64,000 nucleotides of DNA from Labia minor (taxonomy: Eukaryota > Arthropoda > Insecta > Dermaptera > Spongiphoridae): positions 37,289,787-37,353,786 of the forward strand of contig OY720346.1 in the NCBI GenBank assembly GCA_963082975.1, in the 5' to 3' direction. A model generated the notes under the pieces. That model saw nothing but the letters and a program-made list of their open reading frames with translations, was not told the origin of the DNA and ran no database searches. The translations under genes were made by a program, and so were the position numbers. Within the stretch, counting starts at the first letter, position 1, and each line of letters begins with the position of its first letter. Below are positions 1 through 11,449 of the stretch, in pieces.

Positions 1-97
1 TTTTAACAAAGTAGAAAATATAATAATTATATATATATATATATATGTGTAATATATATAAATTTATTTAGATATAAATACGTTATATAAGAATAAG

Positions 98-103
98 TTT
101 TAT
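98..103 (-). promoter_or_regulatory. Polyadenylation signal AATAAA
   Basis: AATAAA on the minus strand, 68 bases past the TGA of the histidine-rich exon. In DNA this AT-rich the hexamer is frequent by chance, so it supports the terminal-exon reading only weakly. Confidence 0.35.
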
Positions 104-170
104 TGTATTCACTTGATAGTTTTTGTATTTTTTTAGGAACGATTTTTATCGGCAATTTCCAGAACTTCAG

Positions 171-241
171 TCAATGTACATGTTCTTCGTGCTCCTGATG
201 ACTATGGTTATGTTCGGACGAATTCTTATGTGAATGTCCAC
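171..241 (-). CDS. ZIP zinc transporter, histidine-rich last exon (putative)
   Basis: On the minus strand a strong acceptor (polypyrimidine run then TTTTCAG, ending at 242) opens an exon that reads Gly-His-Ser-His-Lys and on to a TGA ending at 171. It codes 22 complete residues, 8 of them histidine. The exon begins with two bases (GT) that complete a codon, exactly the phase left by the G at the end of the ZIP exon 27878-28993, so the join gives ...AFG-GHSHK... Histidine-rich tails bind zinc and are common in zinc transporters. An AATAAA signal follows the stop at 103-98. The link rests on phase, composition and strand; the implied intron is 27.6 kb, so another gene owning this exon remains possible. 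Confidence 0.55.
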
Positions 242-310
242 CTGAAAACAAAAAAACATTAGAGGATTTTTATATTTTTGATTTATTTTTGATATTTTTT
301 TATAAAAATT

Positions 311-640
311 ATTTTGCAAAGTTTGTTTTATTAAAAAAATAAATAAATAATATTAATAATAATTTAACGATAAATAAAAATAATAATTTCTTGTGATTTT
401 CGGGTATACTTAGAACATTTTTAATGCACAATTTATTATGTTTACTTAAATCTTAACTATACATAGTTTTTCAATTTTAAAATTTGCAAAGTTTGTTTTA
501 TTAAAAAACAAAATAATTAATATTAATAATAATCGTTCTTGTGATTTTTCGGGTATATTTAGAACATTTTTAATGCACAATTTATTATGATTACTCAAAT
601 CTTAACTATATTTTTATAACTATTTTTCAATTTTATTTCT
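311..640. repeat. Tandem duplication, two copies of about 165 bp
   Basis: Both copies start with TTTGCAAAGTTTGTTTTATT (about 313 and 482). Both contain CGGGTATA, then TAGAACATTTTTAATGCAC, and end in a TTTTTCAATTTTA stretch. They differ by small indels. No coding content is seen. Confidence 0.75.
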
Positions 641-865
641 AAATATGATTCATATTAGTGAAAATTTTATTTTTGTGAAATTTAAATATAATAATTTTCA
701 TTTTTTTAACACTTGAGAGAACCTTTTAATATGGTTATTAAATAGATTTAGTAGAAAATATACCTATTTTAAGTGTTTGTCATTCTTTTTAAATAAATGA
801 TTGTGAAGTTGTAGTTTTACATTAAATTGGTTATATCGAAGTATTTATTGCTTTGACTTTATTTT

Positions 866-1312
866 ATTTATCAAAAATCATTAATATTAATTTTGGATTA
901 AGAAGAAAATTTTTTCAGAATTTAAAAGTCATTTTATTATATAAATGTTATTTTTTTATTTTTTTTAAAATAATATCGATTAATTTTTTAAAAAATTTTC
1001 TAACCCCTCATAAATTTATTAAAAATCATTAATATTAATTTTGGATTAAGAAGAACATTTTTTTCAGTTTTTAAAAGTCATTTTATTATTTAAATGTTGA
1101 TAATTTTTTTTTTTAAATAATATCGATTATTTTTTTTTTTATTTTTTTTTACCCCTCTTAAATTTATCAAAAATCATTAATATTAATTTTGGATTAAGAA
1201 GAAAATTTTATTAGTTTTTAAAAAAGACATTTTTTTATAAAAAGATGTTGATAATTATTATTATTTTTTTTAATAATATCGATCATTTTTTTTTTATTTT
1301 TTTAACCCCACA
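866..1312. repeat. Three tandem copies of a ~147-bp AT-rich unit
   Basis: Each unit starts with ATCATTAATATTAATTTTGG followed by ATTAAGAAGAA. It continues through AAAAGTCATTTT and AATAATATCGAT, and ends in a T-rich run followed by ACCCC. Starts are near 870, 1020 and 1165. The copies have diverged mainly in homopolymer length. Confidence 0.75.
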
Positions 1313-1940
1313 TAAAAGGGAATATTTAAATTCTTATAAATGTTTTACTTTCCCTCAAGGTTAAAGGATTGAGAGGAACAATGAAACTTCAAAAATAAAA
1401 GATAGATTCAGATAAAATTCGAATGTTCTTAAATATTTATTTCAAAATTAAACCATAAATCGTAACGAACTCAATTATCAACTGAATAATTAACCTATTT
1501 TATTTATTTATGTCAACAAAAAAAAAAAAAACTCGATACATTTGTATTTTCCAAAAAAAAAAAAATGTTTATTTGAAACATAAATTTCTGTTCATTAGGT
1601 TTTCATTTAAAAATAATTATAGTAATCTTATATTATAAAATATATTTACAAATTATTATAATCATTATGATTCATCCAGTCATAACAAAAAATTTAAAAT
1701 TTATATGTATAAATATAGGAAAGTATTTTAATTTTTCACGCACTAATTAATAAATTTATTCATTGAACAAATATTATTATGATAAAATTAAATTTCTGTG
1801 GAAACATTTTTGTTTGAATTCTAACTTTCATCAAACTTTAAAAAAAATCTTTTTTATATTATAATCAACATATAGAGGAACGTTGCTATCGATGAGCCAC
1901 TTAAAGGAAATTTGTAATCAAATCACGGATAATTCAATAA

Positions 1941-1943
<3 letters not shown>

Positions 1944-1982
<39 letters not shown>
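1944..1982. repeat. (AT)n microsatellite
   Basis: About 39 bases of nearly pure AT dinucleotides. Similar tracts lie at 13964-13998, 14900-14922, 26850-26874, 30395-30418 and 41264-41304. Confidence 0.9.
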
Positions 1983-1987
<5 letters not shown>

Positions 1988-2374
1988 ACATACATTATAA
2001 TATTGTTTTTCACTATACTAGACAGAGAAGTAAAAATATTCAATGTTAAGGACATATTTTAAAAAATAAAAAACTTGTCATCGACCCATTTAAGGTGATT
2101 TGTTTATTTGATTGAGCCGGGCAGTTCCCCTCCCCCCAACTCCAAGGAACAAATGAGAGCCTACCTTGTCGCTACAATATTAATTTATATGTAATAGACT
2201 ATTATTAGTGTATTTTTTAATTAAATTGTAATTTAATTGTGAATTAATTATTTATATAATATCTTATTACACTTTAAATGTAATTAAAATAAATAATTCT
2301 TGTTTATTTTTATTCAGCCGGTTATTATTATTCAATTGTTTCTTTTTAATTGGATTGCTACGAAATTCGGTAGT

Positions 2375-2453
2375 TGGGAAATGACGCGCATATACCGCAC
2401 CTCATTTAAGACATCTAGAACGGCGACGCTTAGAAAGTCAGTCTGAGTTTTCG
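2375..2453 (+). promoter_or_regulatory. Possible promoter and first-exon end inside the ZIP intron
   Basis: A CG-containing island (GACGCGCATATACCGCACC, GGCGACGC) is followed by the arthropod initiator-like TCAGTC at 2438-2443. A consensus donor TCG|GTAAGT follows at 2454. No matching coding exon downstream is recognised, so this is only a candidate 5' exon of a plus-strand transcript. Confidence 0.25.
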
Positions 2454-3159
2454 GTAAGTAAATTTATATTGTGAATATGACAAAATACGGACAATTGATC
2501 GAATTTTAAAATATTGTCTGCATCAATTCAATTACTATTAACATTTTGCTGAAACACTAACACTAGAAAAAAATAAGAATAAATAAGTTAAAATCTTATT
2601 TTTAATCCCAAAGTTTTTCTGCATACTCAATTTTGGTAACACGGGCTATATTACCAGTACCATTAGAATACTTGTAATGTCCACAGCTACTGAGAAATTA
2701 AGAAAGCCCATTTTAGGAGACTGAACATCGATAGCAATCTTCCCTTATTATTTACTAAATACATATACTTACATATTTGAACTTATCATTCATTATTTTT
2801 ATTATAAAAATTTGAATTAAAGAAAAATCCTTTAATGATCTTTTTATCAAGAGGACTAAAAATATTCTTTCTAAAATCAATTTCTTAAGTAAAATAGTTT
2901 TAAGAATTGAAATTTTTGTCTATTATGAAGTCAATATAAAATGGTTTCAAAATAAAAAAAAAACTCAAACATATAAACCTTGGGATAGATTTGATAAATA
3001 TCGAAAACCAAAAATAGACCCTTCGCTATAACGACAGTCTCCTTAACCCCCCTAAAAACAAAGCCAGGACACCAGGATATTTGATGATTGTGACATAAAA
3101 AAAGTATATCTCTTGATTTCTAGGATTCCCATAATTATTTTCATAATTATACTCAGATG

Positions 3160-3919
3160 GTCTAATTTGTATTATATGTTTGTGAGGCATGGTCTATGAC
3201 TCTGGGAGACGAGAGTAGATTTAGAGCAGGGATGTCCAACACGCGGCCCACTCAAAGTTTTGATGCGGCCCACTATCGACTCAATTTGAAGTTAAATTTT
3301 AAAGAATTCACAGTCCGGCAAGCGACCTATTATTAATACTTCGAGGCTATAAAAAAGGCTGGGGGGGGGGGGGCAACATTCAAAAACAAAAAACCACCTC
3401 TATCCCCAAAAATCTCCATAAGTTTTGAGACATTCACTAGCTAGGCTTAACATATTCTGGTAATTTTGTGGCCCAGTTAAATATTTAAGTTTGCGATGTG
3501 GCCCATTAAATTAAAAGGTTGGACATCCCTGATTTAGAGTATTTAAAAATAGGATTCTCGAATGGGGCAAAGAAAGATGATGTAACCAGGGAATGGCATG
3601 ATAACCTGTAGGCATCTCCAGTCATAGTTAGGGTTATACAAACGAAAAGGTTGCGATGGGCAGGACACGTGACTAGAATGAGAGAGGAAAGAATGGCGAA
3701 AAAAATATATTGGTGGGTAGACCAATTGGGAAACGTCCGCTTTCAAGACCAAGGACGCGGTGAGTGGACAATGTAGGAATAGACGTGAGAGAGATGGGAG
3801 AGGGTAGGGATTGAATGGTGGCTCAGGATAGGGACAGTTGGAGAAATGTGGTTGCTGTGGCCAGGAACTTTCAAATTCCGTAGAGCTACAGAGATAGATA
3901 GATAGATGTCTATAATATT
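3160..3919 (+). mobile_element. LINE retrotransposon, 3' end of reverse-transcriptase ORF, degenerate
   Basis: Once the hAT insertion 3227-3531 is taken out, the plus strand reads the C-terminal region usual after the reverse transcriptase of RTE/Jockey-like LINEs: a CEAWSMTLGDE stretch, then RLRWAGHVTRMREER, then GKRPLSRP and REMGEGRD, ending near VAVARNFQIP. Stop codons and frame breaks show it is dead. It ends in (GATA)n at about 3893-3907, a microsatellite tail usual for such LINEs. Minus-strand relatives lie at 20764-21790, 30513-30945, 51794-52430 and 62806-64000. Confidence 0.8.
3227..3531. mobile_element. hAT-type miniature element with perfect 8-bp target duplication
   Basis: The ends are CAGGGATGTCCAAC and its exact inverse GTTGGACATCCCTG (14 bp). 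The element is flanked on both sides by ATTTAGAG (3219-3226 and 3532-3539). An 8-bp duplication with CAGGG-type ends is diagnostic of the hAT superfamily. It is 305 bp, carries a run of Gs at 3361-3373 and has no transposase. It sits inside the LINE fragment and so is younger than it. Confidence 0.92.
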
Positions 3920-4927
3920 GTACAATATAAAATAAAATATTTTCTGTTATGTATGGGCTCTTTATTATATAGCTAATTAGAAATAGATTTTGGAGATATA
4001 TATATAAAGAAACATTCTAAGTAAAATAAAGTTTTAAGTAGGTAGTTATCGTTAAATGAACTCTTAAACATGACAAATTCTTTAAATAAAATACAAAAAA
4101 CAAAACAAAATAAATATGTATTTCTTAAGTAAATTTGATTTGTCTCTGGATAAATTGATAAAAAGTTAAATTTGTCATTCATGTTTATTTTATGATAATT
4201 AAAATCCAGTCGTTATTCAATAAATATCGAAAAAAGTTGTTTATCTGTTTGAATAGAATTATTTACTTCAATTTAAAATTTAAATATAATTCAATAGATT
4301 TTTAAGTATTTTTTTAAAAAGAGCAGATTTTATAGCATCGCGTGCAAAAACTCAATCGATTCCCAATTGTCTGTTGCAGGCAATTTAAGTTTAATATGCG
4401 ATCTACAAATAAACAGAGGATAAAACGTTTGAATCGATAGTTGAAAGGTGAAATATATAGGTGGATTATTATTGTGCTATTTAAGGAGTATAAAAAAAAA
4501 TTAAGAATCGAATTAGTGGTAGTGATTTAAAAATGATTTTATGAATATAAACAATTTTTTTGGTTGAAAAAATAATGTATGTAAACTATATTTTTCCTTC
4601 TAGAAAAAAAATATTGTCGACTAATTCATTTCTAAATTTTAAAAATAAAACTGTTAAAATTATTGTTAAATTATCTTTGCTTTATTATTGATTATTTATA
4701 GTAGTTTACGTGATATTCAAAAATAAATAAGGATTTCTGTAGCCTTTATATTAAAAAAAAAAATACTTTTACAAATTATAAAATTTCATAAGTACTTTAT
4801 TAGTAAAGGGTCATTTAAATGTGTCGTCTAGATATCAGCATTGTAAAATAACTATTCTTTGAAAAATACTCATTGCAAAATGCGTTTCGGTGTTAATCAG
4901 TGAAATCAATCTTTAATTAAAAAAAAA

Positions 4928-5294
4928 CTGGAGTGTCTCTACTCGACTATCTTGCAAATTTGAATTGGTTTAAATAACAATATTATATTTAAATTAAATT
5001 TAATTAATTATAAATTAATAAATAATATTTATTGAAACAGCGTGTGTTTGGCTCTTTGTTGATGGCACCACGACACGTGCTTGCGCGGGATTTGTAGTCG
5101 TGTTAAAAAATGAATTCCGGTACTTTCAGGGATTCAATCAAGCTGAAATTTTATATATAAAAGTTTTATACAATTTTTAATCATGTGAAAAACTATCAAA
5201 CATATATCTTTATGTTTACTGTCAGTTTAGATGAAAAAAAAATGAAAACGAAAGAGCTAGATTCAGTTTTTGCGTTATCTCGTCTTCATACACA

Positions 5295-5330
<36 letters not shown>

Positions 5331-5418
5331 CATTTTCTCAACCTTAGTGAAATGGACCTTTAAAACGTAAAAAACATCAAAATCTCGACATCGAAAATTT
5401 TCGTGATCGCAATACTAC
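4928..5418 (-). mobile_element. Helentron-like non-autonomous element, family F1, internally deleted copy
   Basis: Read on the minus strand, it starts with the sequence that follows the F1 5' hairpin (ATTGCGATCAC, then TCGATGTCGAGATTTTGATG). It passes a (TG)n/(CT)n microsatellite (5289-5330) and ends with GATAGTCGAGT and the hairpin ending CTCCAG at 4928. The 5' hairpin itself is eroded and an internal block is missing. The full plan is described at 16353-16970. Confidence 0.85.
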
Positions 5419-6040
5419 TACTTAACGAAACATTGGTTGATAAACATAAAAGTTAAAGATCGGAAACTATACGTACAAATGAAAACTTAGTTGTTGTTTT
5501 AAATAATTGAAAAACGTTTTATGATTAAAAATTAAAAAAATATTCCATTTTTTTTTAATTTTAAGATTTTTTTCTTAATTTCTTTTTTATAAGATAAAAT
5601 TCAATTAATTTAGGTTAAAATACCTTTCATCATTACCTTTGATCATTTGTAAGTTCTATTAATAAATTTCTATTTTCTCTTGTCGAATTGTGAAGCGTGA
5701 TACTACGAATATGAATATATGTTTACAGATATATAAATTCTAATTTTAAATGTTATTAAGAATTGAGTTTGAATGAGATTATCTAATTTTATATCTTAGT
5801 TAAATACTTACTTTTAATCATTTTTTTATATATTGTGCAATTAAAAACTAAAACTAAACTAAAAGAATTTAATCAAATCTACATAATACTTTTCTATAAT
5901 TTTTAAATAAATAAAATTAGGTTTAGTTATCTAAAACATACGAGGAAATTTTAAATGAACATATGTAACCTCGCAGATAGATTCCTATTTTTAAATTAAA
6001 GTTTTCATAAATTGTAAATATAATTGGTTTATTATTGAAA

Positions 6041-6125
6041 TACGAGGTCTCTTCAAAAGAAAAAGTGAATTTTGAATTTTCGCTGGCTGTGTGTTCTTTG
6101 ATGTTTTACTTAAAAAATGGATCTA
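6041..6125 (+). mobile_element. Mariner terminal fragment
   Basis: TACGAGGTCTCTTCAAAAGA, then AAAAGTGAATTTTGAATTTTC, matches the inverted ends of the mariner at 17699-18328. Only this end is recognisable here. Confidence 0.65.
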
Positions 6126-6164
6126 AGAATCTGTATTAAATGTTGCCTGAAACGCGAAGATATG

Positions 6165-6235
6165 CAAAAATTTTTAAATTCTGAGCAATGTGCAGACAAA
6201 AACCTTTTTTTATATATATAGATAAAAATATCTCG
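6165..6235. repeat. Short dispersed repeat end, shared with 31196-31265
   Basis: TTTAAATTCTGAGCAATGTG, then CAGA-AAAAA-CTTTTT and a (TA) tract, recurs inverted near 31215-31262. It is probably the end of an unidentified transposon. Confidence 0.6.
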
Positions 6236-6249
6236 AAGCAAACTGGTAC

Positions 6250-6544
6250 TTTACTTGAAAGGTAAACGCAACCAGTGTAGGTAAAGTACCACTTCCGGTT
6301 AACCGATTTTGACGAAATTTTGATAGAAATCTACAAACTGTGAATAATATCGGCTTGATTAGTTTTTGACTAAATTTGCTCACCGACATTACATACATAC
6401 ATACATACACACACACACAGACATAATTCGAAAAATGGTATTTTCCGACTCAGGGAGGTCTAAAACGTCAAGATCTATCGAAATCTCGAAGTTGAAATTT
6501 TTGACGATTCCAATACTTCCCTTATACGAAGTATGCGGGAAAGT
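6250..6544 (-). mobile_element. Helentron-like element, second family (F3), partial
   Basis: On the minus strand it begins ACTTTCCCGCATACTTCG and folds back with GGGAAGT (hairpin at 6515-6544), followed at once by ATTGGAATCG. It continues through AACTTCGAGATTTCGAT, CGTTTTAGACC, a (TG)n/(ATGT)n microsatellite, and a core whose complement reads CTTCCGGTT and TTGATAGAAATCTAC. The order and spacing match F1, so F3 is a distant relative with different ends. The 3' end is missing or eroded. Confidence 0.65.
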
Positions 6545-7010
6545 AAAAACAAATAAATAGATACGTTTCCTATATAAAAATAATAAATTAATTAATTTTC
6601 ATAAGATTTATAAATTGATAATAATAAATAATTCTATATGTGAACAAGAGAAAAATAAATTTATAAATTGATGTAATTTTTAAAAGTTTATCAATATTGA
6701 TAAAAAATTATAGATATACTTAAAGAAAATTAGAATTTAAAATTTTTTATAGAAATAAAAAAACAAAATCATTTAAGTGATTTGTGAAAAAATCACAAAT
6801 AAATAATAATAATAATAAATAAATGAAATAAAATAAAAAAAAGCAAATTGGCACTCTTAATTTTATTAATGTGACTGCAATAAATATTTAAGTATAAAAT
6901 ATTATAGCGTTAATATGTAGTTTATTCTCTATAAACTAATATAAAGTTAAATTGCTATAAATGATGTAATTTTTATCATAAGGCGATTCAATAAATAAAG
7001 AAATAAATAT

Positions 7011-7081
7011 TGATGATCTCAGGGGCTCACGTCTTTGTGAGTACGTGGATGGCAACCACGAGATACCCGAGCTGTTTCTGA
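7011..7081 (+). other. GC-richer hairpin island (box C/D-like spacing, not convincing)
   Basis: A 70-base island in very AT-rich surroundings, with two small hairpins: CTCAC/GTGAG (7025-7040) and CGTGG/CCACG (7044-7060). TGATGA at 7011 and CTGA at 7078 have the spacing of a box C/D snoRNA, but no terminal stem pairs outside the boxes. I cannot name it. Confidence 0.2.
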
Positions 7082-7704
7082 CATTACTTCCACTTTTACT
7101 TCTGTTTCAGATTCTTTTATTTTTCCTCTCAACTAACTCAATGGAACTTTAGTATTTCTCTTTTCTCTTGAATTTCTTTTTAGTATTCTTCTACAACCTT
7201 TCATCTGTTTTCTTTATTTTCTCTTGCGTGTTCTATGTTTACAGTTTTATACCACATCTCTAATCCTCTTCATAATAGTAGAGTTGCAAATCAATAAATA
7301 TGAAATAATAAAATTTTCTTGGTTATTATCACCATCAATAGATAACAAAATCAAATCATCTCCTTTCAATCCCATTATATTATTTTCTTTTAAAGTATAT
7401 ACAACCTTCCATATAATCAACCTCTATACAAGCAACTTTGTTTAATTCAACTGTTCTGTATAAGCAACTCTTTAAAGATAAATATTTGAGTTGACAGCTA
7501 TTCACAACAACATAACCTCAAATTGGAAAAAAATTATGTTATTGGAATATATTTGTGTTTTGTGCTGCCAATATTGAAGTTAATAACTATTAATTAGAAT
7601 AGTTACTAGAATTTCTGTTAGTTAGTTAGTTAGGTAATTATTTAATTAATTAATATTTTTGTGCTTTAAATTCAATTTTTGCCTATAAGCAATTTTTCCC
7701 AATA

Positions 7705-7738
7705 AAGGCAGGTTCAGACGGAGTCGTGAACCTGCCTT
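7705..7738. repeat. Perfect 12-bp-stem hairpin
   Basis: AAGGCAGGTTCA and TGAACCTGCCTT flank a 10-base loop whose GAC/GTC can extend the stem. Looser inverted similarity (TATAAGCAA and AATAAAG on both sides) extends outwards for about 60 bases. This suggests the centre of a small palindromic element rather than a chance stem. Confidence 0.6.
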
Positions 7739-8719
7739 AAGAAACTTTATTATTGAAATTGGTTCAAATGAGTTGCTTATATAATGCGTTCACTATATGT
7801 ATACCCAACCCAATTAAAACAACTCTTTTTCTTCTTATTCCCTTTTTCCTAAGCATTTCTTAAACAGACTTAAATTTATAAAGATGCATAGAGATCATGT
7901 GTCATCTTTCTTATTCTATCTTTTTCAAATTTATTCGAAAAATTAGTGTTTTTTTTATTTTCTATTGCTTCGTATTCTCTAGGCCCCTAAACTCTTTTGT
8001 TTTTAATAAAAATAATTCAAGTAACCTATACGTTTTAAATCATCATCATCACAAAAATAAGAAAAAATAGTCATGGCAGATGTTATGTTTACAAATCTCC
8101 TTCATGTCTGTCTCCTCCCTCCCTTTCAAATAAATCAAAACATTCATCTAAAATAATTAAGTTTATGATTAAAAAATAAAAACAACAATTCATGTTATTA
8201 TTATTTTAATTATTCTACATATTTATTTGTTAATTTTTTACTTTCATTAGTTGGAGATTTCAAAGCTCATCAACTGTAAAAAATAGTAACAATTAGGGAA
8301 AAAAATGTATGATAAAACTAATGATCGAAATTATTATTTTATTTTTTACTTCTCCACCCATACATTTGATCATATCTTTAAATGAAATAAAATATTTATT
8401 ACTTCAGAACATGTTTGAAAGGGGAGAAGGAAGTTTTGGTCAAATTGATATAAATCCCAATTATTGTAGTTAATATTAAGATTTTACTGTCTAATTAGAA
8501 ATAGATTTTTCTAAATCTCTTTTAAACATAACATTTAAGTATACAACTATTGTAAAATTATGGAAATGGTGAGAAGGGGTGGCTAATTCTGTGGTTGAAT
8601 TAAATTCATCGCTTATATTACCACTAATTGTATATTATAAATTAATTAATAGAAAGTTACAACAATTATTTATTTCTAACCTGTTAATGATAATTAAATT
8701 AACTTTTAAATGAATTTTT

Positions 8720-9910
8720 ACTATCTTGCCAGAGATAGTATTGCGATCACAAACATTTTCTATGTTGAGATTTTGATGTTTTTTATACGTTTTGAAGGTC
8801 CCTGAGTCATTTTCACTAAGGATGAGAAAAATGTCTGTCTCTTTGAGTGTGTGTGTGTGTGAATGTAGACAAGATTACGCAAAAACGGTTCGAGCTAGAA
8901 TCATGAAATTTGGTACAAGGCAAAATTCAAAATTCGTAGTTTTCTATCAAATTTTAAAAAATGTAGCTCATCCGCAAGTGTATAATGTCAAGCTCCCACA
9001 TGTGTCCATTACAATTAAGAATAAGTATGTTATGTTAGTCACGTTCATACTTCCACATGTGAACATTACAATTGGAAAATGGATTTATGATTCGACATAA
9101 TTTGCAATGTATCGGTCAGCCTCTTAAAATTAAGGTTCTTAGCATTTAGCAGGTAAAACACATGGCAAGGCTCATTCAATTGAAAATTGCAAGGGTGCAC
9201 TTGTTAAATGAAATATTCTTTGTAGGAGAGGGCAGTGTGGTTTATTGTTTGCAGTTGCTGTCAAGCACTGACCCTTTTGAGGAGAAATTTCAACATGTGT
9301 CTGGGAAAAAACACTCTTCATTTCATCCCTCACCCCTACCTTTCTCCTTTCCTTATTTAGGTGATATAAAGGAAAAAACCGATCACGACTAATGACATGA
9401 TGTAATGAGACGAGAGATATAATTAGTACAGACTGGAGTGTGTTCCAGCATTTTACCTTTCGGCCTTTGTATGATTGAATAATTTGTATCTTCAAACTCA
9501 TAATAAATTTCTTACTCTTTCTTAAATAAAATTGCCTTTTATTCTTTACCCTTTAATTACCCATTAAACCCGTGGGTAAGGTAAATACATAATTAGTGGG
9601 TCATTACCTATCACGTTTTCAGTTTTTTTTTCCTCTAAACTGACCATAAAAATAAAAATAAATGTATAATAGTTTTTCACATAATCAAAAATTGTATAAA
9701 ACTGCTATATATAGAATTAATTTTTTAACAGGATGACTGAAAATCACTCGCCAGCGCGTGACGTGGAGCCATCAACAAAGAGACAAACACGCGCTGTTTT
9801 AATATCATTTATTAATTATTAATTTATAATTAATTAAATTTAATTTAAATAATATATGTGTTAATTAATCCAATTCAAATTTGCGAGATAGTCGAGTGGA
9901 GACACTCCAG
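8720..9910 (+). mobile_element. Helentron-like element F1, full ends, split by a 620-bp insert
   Basis: It starts with ACTATCTTGCCAGAGATAGT (8720), carries the (GT)n tract near 8850 and the core to about 8969. It resumes with GGTCATTACCTATCACG near 9598 and ends with GCGAGATAGTCGAGTGGAGA and CACTCCAG at 9910. The two halves together cover the whole F1 plan. The inserted block is listed separately. Confidence 0.88.
8970..9594. mobile_element. Insert in F1 with LTR-like features (possible solo LTR)
   Basis: About 620 bp, richer in GC than its surroundings and absent from all other F1 copies. It has two direct repeats built on CCACATGTG then CATTACAATT (about 8997 and 9053) that resemble enhancer repeats, a TATAAAG at 9366, and AATAAA motifs at 9502 and 9526. 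These suit a retroviral or LTR-type promoter/poly(A) block. AGTG occurs at both junctions as a possible 4-bp target duplication. No coding region is present. The class is an inference; no second copy lies in the window. Confidence 0.35.
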
Positions 9911-10091
9911 ATTTTTTTTCTTCAATTTCTTATTTGAACTTTTGAAATAGAAACTTCATTTCTGAGAGTAAATGTAGTATTCATTCAAGGAGACTAATGT
10001 GTCATAGGGAAGAATATAAATAAATGTGTGTATATTTATTTGGGCGTTAACGTCAAGTGTAAAGTTTCGTGAGTGTCTCGTGGGCTGCTTT

Positions 10092-10115
10092 CCTCGACAG
10101 TCGCGTTTGTCGAGG
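10092..10115. repeat. CpG-rich perfect hairpin
   Basis: CCTCGACA and TGTCGAGG form an 8-bp stem around GTCGCGTT. It sits in a CpG-rich patch, 10045-10145, that is unusual for this window. No gene is seen beside it. Confidence 0.5.
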
Positions 10116-10696
10116 ACATTGACTCGAATACTCGTTATCTGTGTCACCTATACAATCAAAATACAGATTCTTTTCCAGGACTTGCCATTTCTAATAACGA
10201 TCACCAGTTTCAATAATTATTCCGGATGTTGCATTTGATGAATTCCTTTTAATACAATCAATGAAATATTCAATAACATGGAAATAAATTAAACAAATAA
10301 AAAGATGAAATATTTTTTTTTACTATAATTTAAAGTAGTAAATTATTTATTATTATTATTTTATTAGAGTAATTAAGAAGTTATGTTACATCAAAAATAA
10401 ATGATAGATTTCCTTTTACAAATTGGAGAGGGGAATCGTTCAATAAATTCAATGAAATTATCTATTAAAATTACAAAATTAAAACTAAAAAAAATTCATT
10501 TAAAAATAAATCTGAAACATCTTTGACAAATTTACTAATATTAAGTACCAAATAAGAGATATTTATAAAAACAAATTTGTAAGTTAGCTTTTGCGTGTGT
10601 TAAATTGAATTGAATATTAATTTCTAAAATGTAAACAAAAAGTACAAAATTCCTTTAAAAAATATTATACATAGATTATAAGTTGATGGTATAGGG

Positions 10697-10967
10697 CAGT
10701 GATGTACAACCTGAGGGTCGCGACCCTTCTGGGGATCGCGAGAAAATTTTTCAGTGTGGCCAAATTTAATGAACTTTATATAACAATAAAAAATATAGCG
10801 CGTTCGTAAACCTGTCAATCTAAGTATCGTACTAATCACTATCTTCTCTCTCATCACGTAGGTAAACTAACTTCCTTAACGATTAAAAAAAACTTGTACT
10901 ATCTACTCAGGGGTCGCGACAAATTTTTTTAAAAAATTGGGGTCGAAAATGAAGTTGCGCACCTCTG
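10697..10967. mobile_element. hAT-type miniature element with perfect 8-bp target duplication
   Basis: It is flanked by GTATAGGG at 10689-10696 and 10968-10975. Its ends are CAGTGATGTACAAC and GTTGCGCACCTCTG, which are inverted with four mismatches. Inside are the GGTCGCGACC-type motifs common in small hAT elements. No transposase. Confidence 0.9.
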
Positions 10968-11449
10968 GTATAGGGAAAAGCAATCATATGACATTAAAAA
11001 GAAAATTAATTTTTTTTTTACCTTCATTTGAAAATTTAAATCCCAATTGTTAAAATTATATATATTCTTTGACAGAAGTCACGGTAATCTTTTCTCTGTC
11101 TGTAAGTAAAAATGAACTAAATATGAATTTTATGAAGACGTTTTGTGTTATCAAGTTTTAAATTTTAAAATAGGCGTTTAGAAAATAATTCAATTAATTT
11201 TATGCAAAAAATAAATAATATTTTTAAAATGTCAAATATGAAAATTTATTTTTATGTCTTGAAGTAAGTAAAATGTCTAAATATTAAACTTTCTGTCAGT
11301 AATTTTTTTCTGCACATAAAGTTCACATTCGACACAAGCGTACTTCTCATTTCACACATTTAGAAATAGTTTTTTTTTTATAAATGATTTAATTAATGAC
11401 AATACATATTTATACTTATATATATTTTTGAAATTACGTATTATTTATT

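Noticed and set aside
131-262. Plus-strand open frame (ERFLSAISRTSV...) after TTTTTTAG
   Set aside because: The minus strand has a better acceptor, a histidine-rich product, a stop and the phase match to the ZIP exon; the plus frame has no recognisable domain.
3543-4182. Short minus-strand frames near 3.5-4.2 kb
   Set aside because: Antisense shadows of the plus-strand LINE fragment, or AT-rich chance frames.
5281-5330. CRISPR-like or satellite array
   Set aside because: Simple CA/GA microsatellite inside an F1 element; no spacer-repeat pattern exists anywhere in the window.
7011-7081. Box C/D snoRNA
   Set aside because: C- and D-like boxes are spaced correctly, but there is no terminal stem and no guide region that I can match to rRNA.
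8970-9594. Protein-coding exons in the short frames at 8792-9501
   Set aside because: The frames cross the F1/insert junction or lie antisense to each other and show no domain.
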